Under the pieces are notes generated by a model. The model did not search any database. It was not told the origin of the DNA and saw only the letters and a program-made list of their open reading frames with translations. Of a stretch of 64,000 nt of DNA, positions 47,369-56,514 are shown in pieces (positions within the stretch are counted from its first letter, which is position 1; every line of letters starts with the position of its first letter). The stretch lies in contig JAOSJQ010000001.1 of NCBI GenBank assembly GCA_027494035.1, positions 558,001 to 622,000 on the forward strand, written 5' to 3'. The stretch comes from UTCFX2 sp002050125 (GTDB taxonomy: Bacteria > Chloroflexota > Anaerolineae > Anaerolineales > UBA4823). The position numbers were made by a program, and so were the translations under genes.

Positions 47369-47887
47369 TATGATATTAACAAAGGTCTTCTGAGCGAATT
47401 AAAAGTGGATCAATTACAGGAACTTTTCTATAACCCGCTCCAATTTCTTACACACAATGAGAATAAAGAATTATTTGATATTCTCAAGGAATATTGTCGA
47501 AGTAATGCTGGTTGTAAATTTAGGCCCAATCTAGTTGGATTGATTGCTGCAGGTTTATTGATAACAGGTGCAACTATTCTAATCGAATATTATCTATTTA
47601 TACCAGCAGAACTTGCCCTGTTGCCCGTAATTGCCGCTGGAGGTATTGTCGCTCCTTTTGCAATTGGATTAGAAGCTATATTAATCGTCGAGTCTCTTTT
47701 TCTTATAAATTTTGATGTAGCATATTGGGTTTATGTTTATCGTGTACAAATATCTTCTTTCGATGAAGATGTAAAGTTGAACTTAAATCCATTGGACGGT
47801 TGGGGTTTAAATTAGATTCTACCCCTCTAAATATAAGGGAAAAGGTTTGTGGTGGACCCAAAAAACTGGACAGAAAAACCGCTTTGC

Positions 47888-48742
47888 TTAGGGGGTACCT
47901 GCCTCCGAACGTGAGACAAACCAGGCTGCCTCGAACTCAGCTGGTGTCAGGTAACCCAACGATGAATGGATGCGTTTGTGATTATACACATCCTCAATGA
48001 ACCGGACAATCTGATTGCGTGTATCTGCGAAATCGGCGTAGTCAGACAGGTCCACCTCCTCTTCTTTGATGGTGCGCATAAAGCGCTCGGCGTAGCCGTT
48101 CTCCTCGGCCTTGCCCACAGACGCCATGCTGATCTGGATCTGATGCGCTTTCAAGAGATCGACATAAGCGTGAGCCGCATATTGTACGCCCTGGTCGCTA
48201 TGGTGGATTTCAGGCACATGATCCGCCAGAGCCATGTGCAGGGCAGCCAGGGTCAGTTCCTGGTCAAGCAGCTTGGACAGGTGCCAGCCGCGGATGCTGC
48301 GGGTGAACACGTCCATCACAATCGCCAGGTAGACAAAGCCTTGTCCCAATCGGATGTAGGTGATATCACATACCCAAACCTGCTCCGGATAGGTAATCGC
48401 CAGCTCCTTCACCAGGTTGGAATAGCGGGGATAAGGGCGTTTGCTGTCGGTTGTGCGGCTTTTCCTGCGTCTCACCGGTCGCAACAGCCCTTTCTGACGC
48501 ATAATCCGCTGCACTCGCTTGCGATTGATCCGGTAGCCATAGGGCGGTCGCCTGAGCTGGCTGCGTACCCGACGAGTTCCATAGGTCACATACTCGCCCG
48601 CCACGGCTTTCAGGTCGGCTACCAGCTGACCTTCATCGGCCTTATGACTACGATAGTAATAGCTGCTGCGTGGCAAATCCACCAGCTCACAAGCCAGCTC
48701 ACGCGAATATCCATACCACTCTGCCAGGCTGCTCACCATCAC
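47888..48742 (-). CDS. IS3-family transposase OrfB (rve integrase domain)
   Basis: 284 residues. DDE integrase core: WVCDITYIRLGQGFVYLAIVMD, EIHHSDQGVQYAA, ENGYAERFMRTIKEEEVD, and the HTH_21-type N-terminal part (YGTRRVRSQLRRPPYGYRIN). Expressed normally as OrfAB by -1 frameshifting at the A7G site shared with orfA (plus-strand T7, 48781-48787). Intact. Confidence 0.92.
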   Translation of the reverse strand: MMVSSLAEWYGYSRELACELVDLPRSSYYYRSHKADEGQLVADLKAVAGEYVTYGTRRVRSQLRRPPYGYRINRKRVQRIMRQKGLLRPVRRRKSRTTDSKRPYPRYSNLVKELAITYPEQVWVCDITYIRLGQGFVYLAIVMDVFTRSIRGWHLSKLLDQELTLAALHMALADHVPEIHHSDQGVQYAAHAYVDLLKAHQIQISMASVGKAEENGYAERFMRTIKEEEVDLSDYADFADTRNQIVRFIEDVYNHKRIHSSLGYLTPAEFEAAWFVSRSEAGTP

Positions 48743-49047
48743 TCGCTTCCCTTCGGTGGATAGCTGGATCGATCGAATACTTTTTTTGCCATGTCCAACT
48801 GCAATGCTAACCGCCCTACCATCCGCTCAAGCTCAGCGATCCGTTCGTCCTGGGGATTGGTTGTCGCCTGCGGTTGCTCAAACAGCAGCGGAACTCGCTC
48901 TAGAAATTCCTGCTTCCACCGTGAAAGGACGCTGTCCTTAATCTCATATTCTCGGCTGGCTTGCATCAAGCCTTTTTCGCCCGAGATCAGTTCCAATACC
49001 ACCCGGGCTTTGAATTCCGGGCTGAACTTCCGTCGTTTCGTCATCAT
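48739..49047 (-). CDS. IS3-family transposase OrfA (HTH protein)
   Basis: 102 residues. HTH of the transposase-8 type (KFSPEFKARVVLELISGEKGLMQASREYEI) followed by a leucine-zipper-like coiled coil (RIAELERMVGRLALQLDMAKK). The end overlaps orfB; the A AAA AAG slip site at its 3' end lets ribosomes shift -1 into RSIQLSTEGKRVMVSSLAEW. Regulates and completes the OrfAB transposase. Confidence 0.9.
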   Translation of the reverse strand: MMTKRRKFSPEFKARVVLELISGEKGLMQASREYEIKDSVLSRWKQEFLERVPLLFEQPQATTNPQDERIAELERMVGRLALQLDMAKKVFDRSSYPPKGSE

Positions 49048-49143
49048 GGACCTCTCTCCTGGATATTATCCTACCCCTAAGGGTTGTGTCCAGTTTTTGG
49101 GGTCCATTACAGTTCCTCCTTCCAAGGGAAGTGAAATATGAAT

Positions 49144-50315
49144 TCTCTACCGTACATTAATAACCTCAGGTCCAGGCTGAAACCAAAATAGGGGTTCAAA
49201 ATCCCAATTGCGTTTCAGACAATGACGGAGCCAATCCATGCCTAAGCGAAAAAGACTCTTATCCTGGCGTTCCGTACGGTCGATCCATGCGGCGTTGTTG
49301 TTGGCGATGACTTGTAAACCCTGCAAGATCATCCAAACATAGGCAAGGCAGGCGGCCAACAACAGGCGGCTCAGGCGGGCAGGATCGGACAGATGGCTTT
49401 TATGAATGTGAAAGCCGCGGCTTTTCTGATCGGAAAAGAAGGTCTCGATCCGATATCTACGCCGGTAATAGCGGCAGGTTTGGTACTTGTCTTCCAGATT
49501 GCTAAGCAAGTAGATGGGATTTTCATAGTTGCTGCCCCACCACCCGACCAGGTTGACTTGCACCGAGGCGGCTTGTGTAAACCCAACTTGGCGATACTGC
49601 ATGACGCTCTTTTTCTGTAGGGGCATGTCGGCAATGGGGTGCTCTCCTTGTGGGCTGTGCACGTAAATCTGTGGAGATGTGCGTAAAACGTACTTCCAGG
49701 AAGTGTTTTCTTGCAGCCAAAGCAGCATTTCAGTAGTGTCATACTCCGCATCACCCATCAAGATCACCTCTACCCCTTCGGGAAGCAGCGCTTTGAGCTT
49801 TTCGACACCTGGATATGGCGCTCGGCGCTGGTGTGGCCTTTCTTACCGGGATAGACTAGCCACACCAACGGTAAGGCGCGTTTCTTGTAGACGATACCGA
49901 CCATCAACACCATGCAGTTGCGCCCAACCTGGCTGGCATCCATCACCACCGCCAAGGGCAAAAGCGCCAAGGCGCACAAGATCTGCCGAGCAAAAGGTAG
50001 ATAGATCCATTCCTCATCCAAGTTTCTTGTTTGACCCACCTTCGCATGCGCATCTCGATGCTTTTGTCTTTTGCCTGGACGGGAACTTCATTGCTCATTT
50101 CCGAGAGTTGGGCTTTCTTGCTCAATACAATGCCAGTGATCATCATTGCTAAGGTGACCACATGACCAGGATGATGCAGTTTGACCATTTGCTTCAACGT
50201 TTTCAGCACTTTTGTGTATACTTTGTAGCGATCAGTCATCGGGTATCCTCTCTTAGGTTTTGTCACCCTTGAGTGTACCTTATGACTGATCATCCTTCAC
50301 TTTGTACGGTAGAGA
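49144..50315 (-). mobile_element. IS4-family element, 1172 bp, inserted at a start codon
   Basis: 13-bp inverted repeats TCTCTACCGTACA (49144-49156) and its complement (50303-50315). A 10-bp target duplication AAATATGAAT flanks it (49134-49143 and 50316-50325), which fits the 9-13 bp duplications of IS4. The right copy of the duplication contains the ATG of the downstream membrane-protein gene; the left copy lies behind AAGGGAAG, which must have been that gene's ribosome-binding site. Confidence 0.92.
49147..50239 (-). pseudogene. IS4-family transposase with two frameshifts
   Basis: Starts ATG 50239 (MTDRYKVYTKVLKTL, GAGAGGA 7 nt upstream) and ends at 49147. Three successive frames encode one protein; a missing G near 50034 (RRW-GQTRNL) and one near 49793 (HIQ-GVEKLKALLPEG) would rejoin it. 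DDE elements: VVMDASQVGRNCMVLMVG, VILMGDAEYDTTEM and the YREK signature YRRRYRIETFFSDQK. Either truly decayed or carrying sequence errors of the kind seen elsewhere in the window. Confidence 0.82.
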
Positions 50316-50319
50316 AAAT

Positions 50320-50676
50320 ATGAATAAAATCCTGATATCGATAATAGCAATTGGTTACTGGATTGGATTTGTACTTCTTTTATGGTCCCTTAGGAAAAGA
50401 CGGCTCTCTACGTTAATGTTTACAATAATATTTTCAGTTGGTATTAGCTTGGCGGTGATGGTTTTATATTTTTCCGGAATAATATTATCCTCTGGAGGAA
50501 AGATTAATTCAAGTCTCTTAAAATTAGGAGTAGGAATAGGCTTGATAAATTTCGTAATCGCTTTTCCAATAGTCTATCTCTCAAATTTGAAATCTTCCTT
50601 TTACAAAAGATTCGACGATAATATTGGATCCAGAAAAGAAGAAAAAATGGGGAGGATAGATTCACCTAATAGTTAG
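50320..50676 (+). CDS. Small membrane protein, candidate immunity protein of the Rhs tip
   Basis: 118 residues, three probable membrane helices (ILISIIAIGYWIGFVLLLWSL, STLMFTIIFSVGISLAVMVL, LGVGIGLINFVIAFPIVYL) and a charged C-terminus. AT-rich like the Rhs tip and unlike the neighbours. The ATG is kept by the IS4 target duplication but its own Shine-Dalgarno is now 1.2 kb away. Before the insertions it began about 70 bp after the Rhs stop, as cognate immunity genes do. No family is recognised; the immunity role is inference from position and membrane nature. Confidence 0.6.
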   Translation: MNKILISIIAIGYWIGFVLLLWSLRKRRLSTLMFTIIFSVGISLAVMVLYFSGIILSSGGKINSSLLKLGVGIGLINFVIAFPIVYLSNLKSSFYKRFDDNIGSRKEEKMGRIDSPNS

Positions 50677-50720
50677 CAAGTAGTGTTGGTCATTGAATCA
50701 CGATTTATAGTACCTATGAT

Positions 50721-50993
50721 ATGGTTAGAGGCGTGACAAAGCCGTACGTTGATCGAAGGCGGGGCGCATTTCTTCACTCTCAAAGTGCAAGACAATTTAA
50801 ATTGTGCTGCACTTTAGACCGTTCGGGCTCGACCGCGCTCACGGCGGATGGGGGTTCAGATGGCAATGGCAACGATCAGGGCTGGTGTCCCATTCACAAC
50901 GTCGAGATGAAGCGTTGGGAAAAAGATGGGCGCGTGTGGTTCAGCCATAAGGTGGGAGATCAATGGTGTACCGGCAAAGTCAAGAGTCAGTAG
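50721..50993 (+). pseudogene. 3' fragment encoding a zinc-ribbon-like tail
   Basis: The last ~40 residues, DQGWCPIHNVEMKRWEKDG and SHKVGDQWCTGK, form a CPxHxxxMKR...WC pattern that ends several plasmid/ICE-type DNA-binding proteins. The N-terminal half of the frame is not protein-like, so the gene was probably cut at about 50820-50860. Ends just before an intrinsic terminator. Confidence 0.5.
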
Positions 50994-51011
50994 CTCATGC
51001 GCTTACATAAG

Positions 51012-51049
51012 GGCAGCCTGATGGATTTCGCTTGGGCTGCCTTTTTTTT
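51012..51049 (+). terminator. Intrinsic terminator
   Basis: GGCAGCC (51012-51018) pairs with GGCTGCC (51035-51041), followed by T8. Ends the transcript of the zinc-ribbon fragment; the radC remnant starts 21 bp further on. Confidence 0.8.
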
Positions 51050-51069
51050 GTCTAAAGAAGATAAAGCTT

Positions 51070-51573
51070 ATGTTTTCCAATTCTCCATTACATTCGCAAG
51101 AAGAAATGTATTGTCTGCGTGAGTCTTCCCCAGATTATGGGCAGTTGATCCTGGATAGTTTTGACCCAGAAACCGCCCAGAAGACGCTTACCAGGCGCAG
51201 ACACAAGATCGAAGAGACCTTGGTCAAGCTGCGCAGCCTGCATGACGAACTCAATCAGCAGCTCTACGCCCATCCGACCGAGAGGCCGGTCGTTCACTCG
51301 CCCGCAGATGTCTTTGAAGTCCTGCGCTGTTTCATTGGCAATCTCGACCACGAAGAGCTCTGGGTTGTCAGCCTGGACACCCGTAATCGGGTCATGCGGC
51401 TTGTGGCGCTCTACAAAGGTTCGGTCAACTCCAGTCAGGTCAGGGTGGCTGAAGTGTTTCGCCAAGCTATCATCGACAATTCACCAGCGATCATCCTGGC
51501 GCACAACCATCCCAGCGGCGACCCATCGCCGAGTCCGGAAGACATCTCTCTGAGCCGCGCGTTGGCATTCTAA
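51070..51573 (+). pseudogene. radC: RadC/JAB-domain protein, C-terminally truncated
   Basis: 167 residues. Coiled N-terminal part, then the RadC/MPN core ELWVVSLDTRNRVMRLVALYKGS and the zinc motif HNHPSGDPSPSPEDISLSRAL. The frame stops right after that motif, where about 25 more residues with the last strand are normal, and base composition turns AT-rich at once, so the gene has been cut at about 51570. RadC of this kind is common on integrative elements. 51574-51774 shows no gene. Confidence 0.75.
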
Positions 51574-51774
51574 TAACCTATGATTTGCTTCCATATTTCG
51601 AACCACAAAACTCTAAAGTTGAGAAGATCATATTACCCAAGCGTAAAGCTTGGCGAAGTACATAATAGCCAAAGTTCGATTATTTCTATACAGGAGGAAT
51701 GACTACATCTCAGAGTGTAATAACTCCCATTTCCTGCAGCATTATATTTTGTTCATATCATAAAATCTAAGATT

Positions 51775-53812
51775 TTATGGCGTCAACCATTCCTTAAAAC
51801 CTAATCGATCAAAGAAGTTTTTATAAATCGCACTACGCCTTTTGTCCACTGCATGCCGAAATGCCAAAATACGTTCCGGGTCACTCCAGTTGTAGACATC
51901 TTTGGGGTTTGAAGCCTGTATCCAGTCATTCAAATCCTCTTTTTCAATTACACTAGCTCTACGGACATCACCCACACATGTCAGACCGTAGCGCAACAGA
52001 TTAGGATTACCATCCGCTGATCCATCTTCCAGTCCTAAAATGTTTTTAGCCTGCAAGGTGTTTTGCCCATCGGAACGGTTGAGGCTTTTAGGCCAAATGC
52101 GTTTGTTGCCAGGACTGTGCAATACAATCGGTTTATAATCCCAAAACACTTGCGGGAAGAAATCTCTCCACCTACCACGAGTTTCCAAATGGGCGGCAGG
52201 AATGATGTGATCTATATCATAGGGTAAATCCTGCCCAGCAAAAACTGTAGGGTCATAGTTTGGAAACCATTGCTGCAACCAAGTACGCTGCCCCCACATT
52301 ACAAGCCCCACCTCATTTTCGATTAAGCCCCAACTAGGTTTTGGAGAATCGCAGATATTTCTAAAATATTCATCGGGGTTGAGCAATCCCGTTGAAAGCA
52401 ATTGCCTATCAAGGAATACCCGATAAATCTTTTGTCCAGGGAAACTCGCTGATATCTCGAACGCTTTTTCGAATGGAACCCTTTTTAGATCGGATGCCGA
52501 CGTTTTTGTGAAAAAATAATCCAGGCAGGCATACCGCAACATTTCATAACGGCTTTGAGGATCAATAATTTCATGATGGACCGCCCAGGCTACTAGCATA
52601 TGCCAAACCCACCATTTAAGCTGCACAGCCAGGATAAGGGGCAAGCCAGGATCATCGGCTCCGTTTTGGGGGTCATATAATAATGCCTGACGAACCCGAT
52701 ATAAACCTTCGTGGACGATCCCTGATAACACGCTATCCTGGTTTCTAGGCATCATTAGAGAACGAATTCTGTCTAAATTTGCCATCCCTTGCTGATCTTG
52801 GCGTTCAATGAAGCGTCTGAACGCTACTGCATTAAGAGCCAGTTCATCTGTGTTTTGTTCGGCTGCAGCTAACCGAACAGCGAGGTGAACGATCCTGGTT
52901 GGAGATAATGCACGGCCGGTTTGGGGATCATCATAGATATTCCAGACAAGGTCGTGGGCTTGCGGCCATTCCATTTTGAGGGCTGAGAAAAACCTGTCTT
53001 CTTCGCTCATCGCCACACCTTGCTTATTCAGCCGCTCAAAAATAATACCCAAATCTTCCATACCAGGATGCTCAATCAAGAAAACTGGTATTTGGTAATC
53101 CAAAGTTTTATATAATTGTTTTAGAAGCTCATCTAGATGTTCGTCTTTCGTAGCTACTTGTTTGCAGGCTGGAACAAGGACAGACCAAGTATCTGAACTA
53201 GAAGAGACTCCATTCAAAAGATCAGCCAACGGAACCGGTAAGATAGCCCCGGACAGGCCAAGTCTTACCTAGCGTTTCATCGTCAATAGCCAGCTCAGTA
53301 ATATTTAAAGATTTTAATCCTTCGCGTTGCATAGCATCTGTTGCGCGCGTCCCCCATGGTTTACGTAACGTACAAACATAAAACCGGATTGCTTGGCTCT
53401 CCGATCGGTCTATTTGTCCAAGATCGACCCAAATGCGCGCTCGATCTCCTCGTTGCCAAGGTTTTAATCCAAGCGCCACTGCACGAGAACGTTGTTGGCC
53501 ATCAACAAGAATCCATCGGGTTTGACTCAATTGGTTTGTTTGTCGAGCAATCCCGGAACTTTGTAACACTTTATAAACCTGTTCACTTTGTGGGTCAGTC
53601 TGGGCAAATAACAATGAGCTGATTGGAAATTCACGAACAATAGAATCCCATAATAATTCAGTATGCGCTTCATCCCATGCTGCATCACGTTGAAATGCGG
53701 GAAGTTGAATTTCCTGCTGCCCACTATTAAAAGCCTCAGCAAGAACTTTCACGGAAATACTATCAGGGTTGCGTTCCAAAGAAAAGAATTCCATCGAAGG
53801 AAGGGGCGTCAT
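51775..53812 (-). CDS. DUF262-HNH protein (GmrSD/SspE-like), frameshifted
   Basis: About 678 residues if joined. First frame: DUF262 domain with QLPAFQRDAAWDEAHTELLWD and RWILVDGQQRSRAV (DGQQR motif); second frame: a long helical part and an HNH-type nuclease site YDIDHIIPAAHLETRGRW with SPGNKRIWPKSLNRSDGQ. The frames meet near 53230; removing one base there gives GYLTGPLADLLNG. DUF262-HNH proteins act in type IV restriction (GmrSD) and phosphorothioate-linked defence (SspE). Start ATG 53812 with GAGGTGG 8 nt upstream. AT-rich, without partners. Function inferred from domain order. Confidence 0.8.
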
Positions 53813-54052
53813 GAGGAACCACCTCACTTAGGATTTTGTTTTTAAAAAAAAGGATGAGTAGCCAGCAAAGTATAACATACCAGTACTTAACCTTCATTAC
53901 AACATTGTGGTTAGTTATTCCGACCAATTTCTTTGTTGTCCCATAGCAAACTTATGGCTAACTCAACTAAATACACTCTGGACATAAACGACTAGACTCT
54001 CACCAGTAGAAAATCCACAGGTAGAAATACCCATAGCTACAGGAGAGAATCT

Positions 54053-54271
54053 ATGGACGAAATGCTTCATCTGGACAAGCTGCCTCAGCGGTTACTCACC
54101 GCAGTCGAGGTGGCGCAATTGCTCAACGTCAGCCGGGCTTTCGCGTACCAGCTGATGAAGCGCGGTAAAATCCGCACCGTTTCGATGGAAGGCGCACGTC
54201 GAGTCCGCCCTGACGATCTGCTCCAATTCATCGAAGCCAGCCTGGGACCAGCGAACCAATCGCAATTCTAG
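54053..54271 (+). CDS. Excisionase-family HTH protein
   Basis: 72 residues with a MerR/AlpA-type helix-turn-helix: LTAVEVAQLLNVSRAFAYQLMKRGKIRTVSMEGARRVRPDDLLQFI (in pieces). Such proteins bend att DNA to steer the integrase toward excision. GGAGAG lies 8 nt before the ATG. It lies on the strand of the tyrosine recombinase 1 kb downstream; the IS5-type element now separates the two. 53813-54052 holds no gene. Confidence 0.75.
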   Translation: MDEMLHLDKLPQRLLTAVEVAQLLNVSRAFAYQLMKRGKIRTVSMEGARRVRPDDLLQFIEASLGPANQSQF

Positions 54272-54312
54272 GCAGAACCCTTCACCCACAAGTCGCGTGA
54301 GGGTACAATAAT

Positions 54313-55188
54313 AGACCTCTTGCATAAGTGGAAACTGTGCCATAATAGGCACATGAGATACGAAGAGATCAAAGAACGGGACGAACAAGACTTCAAGCGG
54401 TTGACAGGTGTTGAGCACCAAACGTTTCTTCTAATGGTGAAGGTATTGGAAGCGGAGATGCTCAACTTTGGACGTCCGCCCAAATTGAGCCGAGCGGACC
54501 AATTGCTGATGACCTTGATGTATTGGCGAGAATATCGGACCCAATTTCATATCGCACAAGCCTATGGTATCAGCGAAGCATCGGTATGTCGGACAATCCA
54601 GAAAGTCGAAGATGCACTCATGAATTCGGGTCAATTTCGATTACCTGGCAAGAAGGCCCTCCAACCCAGTGATACGGTGATTGAGGTGGTCATTGTGGAT
54701 GCTACAGAGCAGCCAATTGAGCGTCCGAAAAAAGCAGCGTCAACACTACAGTGGCAAAAAGAAGCGACATACACAGAAGGCTCAAGTGATCGTCAATCAA
54801 CGTACCCTGGAAATCATAGCCACAGCCTTTGGCAATGGCAGCACTCATGATTTCCATTTGTTCAAAGAGAGCTCTGTTGGCATGGCTCAAGGCATTCTGT
54901 GTGTAGGTGATACGGGCTACCTGGGTTTGACCAAGCTGCATGCCAATAGTCAGATACCGGCTAAGAAATCCAAACTCCATCCGCTCACTCGTGAGCAAAA
55001 ATCTGCTAACCGACAACTGGCAGGCCAACGCATCTTCTGTGAACATATTATCGGACGATTGAAGGTCTTCCATATCTTGAGTGACCGTTATCGTAATCGA
55101 CGTAAACGCTTCAGTTTACGCTTCAATCTGATTGCTGCTATTTACAATCTGGAACTTCATGCAAAATCATGACTTTTGCAAGAGGTCT
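54313..55188 (+). mobile_element. IS5-family element, 876 bp
   Basis: 17-bp inverted repeats AGACCTCTTGCATAAGT (54313-54329) and ACTTTTGCAAGAGGTCT (55172-55188), one mismatch. A 3-bp AAT (54310-54312 and 55189-55191) is the likely target duplication. It sits between the excisionase and integrase genes, so it entered after the integrative element. Confidence 0.88.
54353..55172 (+). CDS. IS5-family transposase in two frames
   Basis: N-terminal frame: HTH_Tnp_4-type LTGVEHQTFLLMVKVLEAEM and SEASVCRTIQKVEDAL, first Asp in VVIVDATEQPIERPKK. Second frame: QRQHYSGKKKRHTQKAQVIV, THDFHLFKESS, VGDTGYLGLTKLHANS and the Glu in EHIIGRLKVFHIL. The frames meet at the A6 run in CCGAAAAAAGC; reading one A fewer joins them. 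Programmed frameshifting is known in IS5-family subgroups, so the break may be natural, or it may be an indel. Confidence 0.82.
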
Positions 55189-55273
55189 AATGTTTCTACA
55201 ACTGCACCTTAACAATTCAGTGGACAGGGCATGCGGTGTTGCCTTTCCTTGATTTCTGGAAAGGAATGAAGGA

Positions 55274-56473
55274 ATGGCGAAAATTCGCGGCAAGAAAGAA
55301 GGCTCGATCCATCAGCGCAAGAACGGGACCTGGCGCGCCCAGATCTGTCTGGAAGGACAACGGCTGAGCTACACTGCCAGGACAAAACTGGAGTGTCAAG
55401 ACTGGATCAAAAAGACCATCCGGCAGATCGACCAGGGGATGACCTTCGCCAGCACCACCGTTATATTTGGGGATTTTCTGAAAATCTGGTTGGGCAGCAC
55501 GAAATCATCCCTATGCCAGAGGTCCTGGGAGCATTACGATCAGCTAATCCGCACCTATGTCCTTCCTCACCTTGGTTCAGTGAAGATCAAAGACCTTCAA
55601 CCCGACCAAATCCAGCGTTTGTACAACCACCTGCTGTCATCTGAGGTTGGCATCCACACGGTCATAAAGATCCACGCCGTCATCCACAACGCTCTGGAGC
55701 AGGCCGTCAAGACCGGATTAGCCAACCGAAATCCGGCTGACGCAGTTATCCCGCCAAGAGAGCCTGTGAAGGAAATGATGGTTTTAGATGACAGCCAGGC
55801 CAGCCGACTGCTGGTAGCCGCCCAGAGAAGCCGAATGGAAGCCCTGCTTTACTTGGCAGTCACGACTGGTATGCGGCAGATGGAAATCCTGGGTGTGAAA
55901 TGGAGCGACCTGGATTGGATCAAGAAGACCCTCAAGGTTGAGCGTCAACTTATCAGGGGAGAAGGCGTCCAGTTTTCCCAGCCGAAAACCAGGTACAGCC
56001 GGAGGACCATCGTCCTTGGTAAAACCACGCTTGAGGTAATAGGCCGCCACTACGACCGCCAAAACGAAATCCGGAAAAAAGCAGGTGAAGGTTGGACAGA
56101 AAACGGGCTGATCTTCACAACAGCCAACGGCAACCCGATCCATTTTCGAAACCTGATGAGGGATTTTAAAAATCTTCTACAGGCAGCCGGTCTCCCGATG
56201 ATCCGTTTTCACGATCTGCGCCATACTGCAGCGTCATTGATGCTTAATAACGGAGTTCCGGTGATTGTAGTCTCCAGGCGATTGGGACACGCCAGGCCGT
56301 CCATAACCCTCGACGTTTATGGGCATCTGATCCCAGGAATGCAGGAAGAGGCTGCCCGGCTGATGGACGAGTTGATCACTCCAGTAGAATTTCAGCAACT
56401 GCACCAACCGCACCCAACTGCACCCGATCTGCACCCGATTTTGACCGCCGAAGAGTCCACCCCCCATATATAG
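55274..56473 (+). CDS. Tyrosine recombinase / phage-type integrase
   Basis: 399 residues. SAM-like N-terminal arm (GKKEGSIHQRKNGTWRAQICLEGQ), core-binding domain, and catalytic domain with Arg in TGMRQMEILGVKW, HDLRHTAAS, RLGHARPSITLDVYGH (H-R, H and Tyr). It ends 41 bp from the 3' end of tRNA-Ala, the usual place for the integrase of a tRNA-integrated element, and so marks the right end of the island. AAGGA lies just before the ATG; a 7-bp stem (55242-55248 / 55258-55264) lies immediately before that and may limit translation. Confidence 0.94.
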   Translation: MAKIRGKKEGSIHQRKNGTWRAQICLEGQRLSYTARTKLECQDWIKKTIRQIDQGMTFASTTVIFGDFLKIWLGSTKSSLCQRSWEHYDQLIRTYVLPHLGSVKIKDLQPDQIQRLYNHLLSSEVGIHTVIKIHAVIHNALEQAVKTGLANRNPADAVIPPREPVKEMMVLDDSQASRLLVAAQRSRMEALLYLAVTTGMRQMEILGVKWSDLDWIKKTLKVERQLIRGEGVQFSQPKTRYSRRTIVLGKTTLEVIGRHYDRQNEIRKKAGEGWTENGLIFTTANGNPIHFRNLMRDFKNLLQAAGLPMIRFHDLRHTAASLMLNNGVPVIVVSRRLGHARPSITLDVYGHLIPGMQEEAARLMDELITPVEFQQLHQPHPTAPDLHPILTAEESTPHI

Positions 56474-56485
56474 CCCAAATTAAGC

Positions 56486-56506
56486 AAAAACCCCCATCCC
56501 TGGGGG
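56486..56506 (-). terminator. Intrinsic terminator of tRNA-Ala
   Basis: On the minus strand CCCCC-AGGGAT-GGGGG is followed by TTTTT, 8 nt after the tRNA 3' end. Stem 5 bp, loop 6 nt. It also lies just after the integrase stop on the other strand. Confidence 0.75.
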
Positions 56507-56514
56507 TAAAAAGG

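Larger units (their letters stand above)
45650..47815 (+). pseudogene. 5'-truncated Rhs-repeat gene with toxin-like tip, split by an IS
   Basis: Only the 3' end of an Rhs gene is present: repeat-type DAENHLVSVSGAATASFVYNGNGQR, the core-end GLDYFNARWYDP, and after a one-base homopolymer slip (CCC at 46098-46100) MLARWAQPDSLVPLASQG and the conserved SIRYNDPGGH. What follows is a variable tip. An IS at 46325-47368 splits it; deleting the IS and one 5-bp target copy keeps the frame, giving a ~170-residue tip ending GWGLN with a long hydrophobic stretch (LVGLIAAGLLITGATILIEY and more) that suggests a membrane-acting effector. The 5' part of the gene is missing; the narK-like gene abuts it. Toxicity is inferred from Rhs-family architecture only. 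Confidence 0.78.
47853..49106 (-). mobile_element. IS3-family element, 1254 bp
   Basis: 20-bp inverted repeats TGGACCC(C/A)AAAAACTGGACA at 47853-47872 and 49087-49106, with one mismatch between them. Contains orfA and orfB with the classical overlap. I cannot see a 3-5 bp target duplication: the left flank ends TTGTGG and the right begins TTACAG, so the ends may have been altered after insertion. Lies between the Rhs tip and the downstream membrane-protein gene. Confidence 0.9.

Noticed and set aside
45618..56514. A direct repeat of the tRNA-Ala 3' half that would mark the left end of the island
   Set aside because: Scanned by eye in the gene gaps and near 45620-45660; no match longer than a few bases.
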